A stretch of 64,000 bases of DNA from Aquila chrysaetos chrysaetos (taxonomy: Eukaryota > Chordata > Aves > Accipitriformes > Accipitridae), in contig NC_044010.1 in assembly GCF_900496995.4 (NCBI RefSeq), positions 744,001 through 808,000 on the forward strand, in the 5' to 3' direction. Below are positions 60,736 through 64,000 of this stretch, piece by piece. Every line of letters starts with the position of its first letter. The first letter of the stretch is position 1. The notes below the pieces were generated by a model that saw only the letters and a list, made by a program, of their open reading frames with translations, ran no database searches and had not been told where the DNA came from. Made by a program: the position numbers and the translations under genes.

Positions 60736-61327
60736 TACAAACAAAGGAGAAAATATGGCCATCACATCAAATTCTGCTATATTTACAGCATCCAATCAAA
60801 GGATCAAACAGAAAAGGGATTGTAGGGCAGAGGGTTGGTATTAAGGAAAGAGGAAGTTTCCTGTTGAATTGCAGAGGAGCTGAGCTGAAATGGGCCAAAA
60901 CCTCCATACTTTAAAAGCTGAGGCTTCAGGGAACACTAACAGGCTAAACTCTAACTCACAGCGGTGGGCAGAGATGTAGCTCCTGTAAAGAGCTTCCTTA
61001 GCTCTTCCTCGAGAAGTTTGCTGAAGCTGACAGAGCAGAGGTGAGTTTGGGCCCTGCTGCTCAGAGACGACGGGTAAGAAGGGGCGTGATATTTTCCTGT
61101 TAATGAATGATGAAGGGGCAGCAGGAGACTTCACTGGCCTGCACAGGCAAGGGACAATGAAGTCGGTCAGCTGAGCTGGAAAGCAGTCTGGTTCAGGGCA
61201 CTGAAAGAGAAGGGGAAGGCCTAGTTCCAGTCCAAGAGCGAGGAATGCGAGACAGGCCAGCCTGGATGTGAGCTCCAGTCCTGCACACCAGGTTCAAAAC
61301 CCCCATAGGGCTACCTGCAATGTCTGC

Positions 61328-64000
61328 TTATTTTTTCTTTAGTGAGCCTTTCAGCTTCTTCTCCGAGGAGTGCTGTTTCCGCACCTTCTCCTCCTTTTTC
61401 CCCAAGTTCTCATAAACTGTTGACTCCTCTTTCTGCCTGTAAAACCGGGGAAAAACAAGGGAAAAAATGAGCAAGAGGAAAAAGCCAGCCAAGCCCTCAG
61501 GGAGACTATTGCCAGAGGCAGGCATAGCTGGGCTTCTGGTTTAGGTGAGCTCTTACTTGGAGGATTTTCGTGAAGCCTTGGCGTGCACATTCCTCACTGC
61601 AGGGGGGTAGGCAATATTCCCATACTCAGACTCGTTCGGCTTGCCTTTCTGAGACTACAGGAGAGAAAAAAACAAGCTGAGAAGAGTGTGGTCTGGGAGA
61701 AGCATGTGAGACATCATGGAAGAGTTCTGACTGTTTAACCATGCTTCATGCTAGGATCTCAGTGGAGGCTGGGGGATTGCTGAAGTCCTCCGGCTCAGTG
61801 CACTCTGCCTGCTGCTGTCGCAGGGGTGAGCAGCAGGGATGCAAATGCATCCTTGTGCAGGGGTGAACAGTGGGGCAACAAATTTCTGGAGGCAATGGAA
61901 TGCCTGAGAGTGCCGCGTGTCAGCTGAAGAATATTAAACAGATAGCAGCAGCTACTGAATGCTGCCAGAGGCTACAAGGAGAGATAAAAGATGCCACTCA
62001 TCAGCTAGTAGGAGAAAATCCTGCAACTGCAGAATCAGGATGGGAAAGACAAAGAGGAAAGGAGAGGGCAAAGTCCTTGCCTGTCCGAGATTCAGCTTGT
62101 AACAAAACAGCACTTGGTGGAGATGTTACATAGAATATAACTGCATTAAAACTTACTGCTGTTTAGCAGTTCAGAAGGGTTTGGTGCTTGAGCTGCTAAT
62201 GTTGACCCCTGAATTTTAAAGAGAGGAACAGGGACTCAAATCTTGGTGCACCATCGTAGTCTATGTAGGTCCCAGTGCTAGCTTGAAGCTTGGGAGACAG
62301 GGCACTTGGACTCAGAGCCAGGACCATGCAGGGCCTAGACTCACAGGACAGGACAGTAAGGTCCCCTTTCTCACCTGGATAACTTCCAGCTTTTTCTTGG
62401 TTGTCTCTATGAACTGGCAGATGGCCATGTAGATGAACTTGTACTGGGCCTCCGTCTGCACCATTCCTGAGCGCTGGGCCCTCACCATCTGGATGGTCTT
62501 CTGGATGTCAATGTCACAGTCCAGCCCTAGCAAGGGGCACCAGAAAAGCTTATGGACATGCTCACTGCCCCCCTCTCCCACTTCTCCACCAAAAGCAGCC
62601 ACAGCGGAGGTCAGTCAAGAAGTTTCCACCTCCCTCCATACTCTTTACTCCTGTATGGACCTCCTATCCCTCCTTCCTGCTCGGCATCTTTCAGGTCTGG
62701 CCCTGAAGGAAGAGCCCAAGCTCGGGGAAGGCTGAAGCCACAGTAAGTGGACGTGGTGCAGAGATCCAGCAGCTGCCACAGAGCAAGGACAGCACAACCT
62801 TCTCAGGGCTGTCGCAGGATCTCTCCCACTGATAGTTTTCTTCCCTTTGCAGCTGGACTTAAGGACACAGCCCTACTGGGTAGGCCAGTTCACTTCAAGA
62901 TACTTAGGGGTCCTCTTACCCTTGGTGGAGATTGCTTCCACTATCATATCAATAACGATGATAGTCCCAGTGCGGCCAATCCCAGCACTGCAAGGAGAGG
63001 ACAAGCAGAGGTCAGAGCAATACAGCTCCTGAAACAAAAAGCAGCTGCTTCTGGGGAAGGATGCAGCACTTGTAGCAGCTGTTCAGCAATGCCACAAAAG
63101 AGTCATGGATTTAACAGGCAGAGAGTTCGGTTTGGGGGCATCGAAGAGGAAAAAGCAAATATCGGGGCTGGCATATGCTTCACTTGCAAGTCCTGGGGAA
63201 CAGCTGGTGCAGCAGGACAGACTTTCTATACCTCACCCTAGATAAGGGATGGAGAATGCTTTAAACCCCAGCCTCTGTACTAACCTGCAATGCACCAGAA
63301 TAGGCCCTGCATCTGGGATACTCTCTTGCTTCTGGTTTATTTGGTCGAGGAAGCTGAGCACTCCTCCTGGCTCGCTGGGTACACCGTGGTCAGGCCAGCT
63401 CAGGTACTGGTAGTGCCAGATGTCACGCACAGCCTTACCCTGATAATAACAAAACAACCGACTGGTAAAACTGCAACCCAGTCCTATCCCTGGCCTCTGT
63501 CCCGTGGAGAGGTGGGACTGAAGCCAGAGGGAATCTCTGTCTCCCGCACACTTCTTGGTGATTGCACCAGTGTGATTCCAGCCCAAACCAGGTGGGAAGA
63601 GCAACCCCAACAATGGTACAACAGCAGCATCACCGCAGTTCCCAGCCTTCGAACGCACAGCGACTGTTAGACCCATGGGCTCAATGACAGCCCTCGACCA
63701 GGCACACTCACATTATCCATCGGACACACACAGAGGTGCCGGAGTTTGTACTCCAATGCATCGTGCTCCCCAGCGTTCTCCACAAGGTAGGGACCGTATT
63801 CCTTCATGCTGCCCACCTCTGGCCAGTAAGGCACACATTTGTTCTGTGTGGGGAGAAAGGGCAGGGTGAGGACGGGCGGAAGGCAGGAAAGAGAGAAAAA
63901 GCAGAGCAGCAGTTGAAGGGGAAAAGAGGGCAGCCCCGAGACACCTACAAACATCTACTTACCCGCCCTTTTTCTACCTCCCGTGTAGTCATCACAATAA
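61328..64000 (-). CDS. PTPN6: Tyrosine phosphatase SHP-1, C-terminal seven exons (partial)
   Basis: Cytosolic phosphatase that dampens antigen- and cytokine-receptor signalling after SH2 docking to ITIMs. Exons in transcript order: 63963-64000 (cut by the window), 63712-63843, 63285-63439, 62920-62987, 62375-62526, 61557-61654, 61328-61436; all are in phase, about 250 codons. Visible catalytic elements: NKCVPYWP, the WPD loop [13 protein letters not shown], the signature Cys (codon 63287-63289) with [11 protein letters not shown] spanning the exon junction, and the Q-loop [10 protein letters not shown]. The tail keeps both regulatory tyrosine motifs, SEYGNI and TVYENL, and ends in a basic KLKGSLKKK like the human nuclear-localising tail. 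[12 protein letters not shown] is two residues longer than the human counterpart. The SH2 domains and the N-terminal catalytic part lie beyond the right edge. Confidence 0.96.

Overview
The window is vertebrate nuclear DNA, almost certainly avian. Genes are split into many short exons with canonical GT-AG junctions, several CpG-rich promoters are present, and every recognisable interspersed repeat is a CR1 LINE, the dominant bird/reptile retroposon. No retroviral, Polinton-like or prokaryotic element was recognised.

Seven genes can be read, in the order RBP5(+, 3' end only), C1R(+), C1S(-), LPCAT3(+), EMG1(-), PHB2(+), PTPN6(-, 3' end only). This is the gene order and relative orientation of human 12p13.31 read in reverse. 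The mammalian C1R paralogue C1RL is absent: the 4.7 kb between RBP5 and C1R holds no protease exon. All exon chains below were joined by hand and stay in phase. Predicted products are C1R 712 aa, C1S 689 aa, LPCAT3 469 aa, EMG1 231 aa and PHB2 301 aa.

Layout: 0-1.2 kb, last two RBP5 exons around a 12-copy 50-bp minisatellite. 1.2-5.6 kb, intergenic with an orphan GC-rich island. 5.6-24.7 kb, the convergent complement proteases C1R and C1S, with matching exon architecture (11 coding exons each, tiny first coding exon, one-exon protease domain). 24.7-33.5 kb, mostly non-coding, with a CpG island, two CR1 copies and two unassigned exon-like segments, one of which encodes a WSC-like cysteine pattern. 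33.5-48.4 kb, LPCAT3 with an 8.8-kb first intron. 49.0-57.5 kb, EMG1 and PHB2 sharing a 269-bp bidirectional promoter. 57.6-60.7 kb, CR1 debris. 60.7-64 kb, the catalytic half and tail of PTPN6 (SHP-1).

Functionally, C1R and C1S are the two proteases of the C1 complex that starts the classical complement pathway. LPCAT3 (phospholipid remodelling), EMG1 (18S rRNA methylation) and PHB2 (mitochondrial scaffold) are housekeeping genes, and PTPN6 is a haematopoietic phosphatase. The most notable observations are a textbook U12-type AT-AC intron and a 6-nt microexon in PHB2, substitutions at functional positions of both complement proteases (C1S P1 Lys, C1R GDSGS), and the orphan WSC-like exon.
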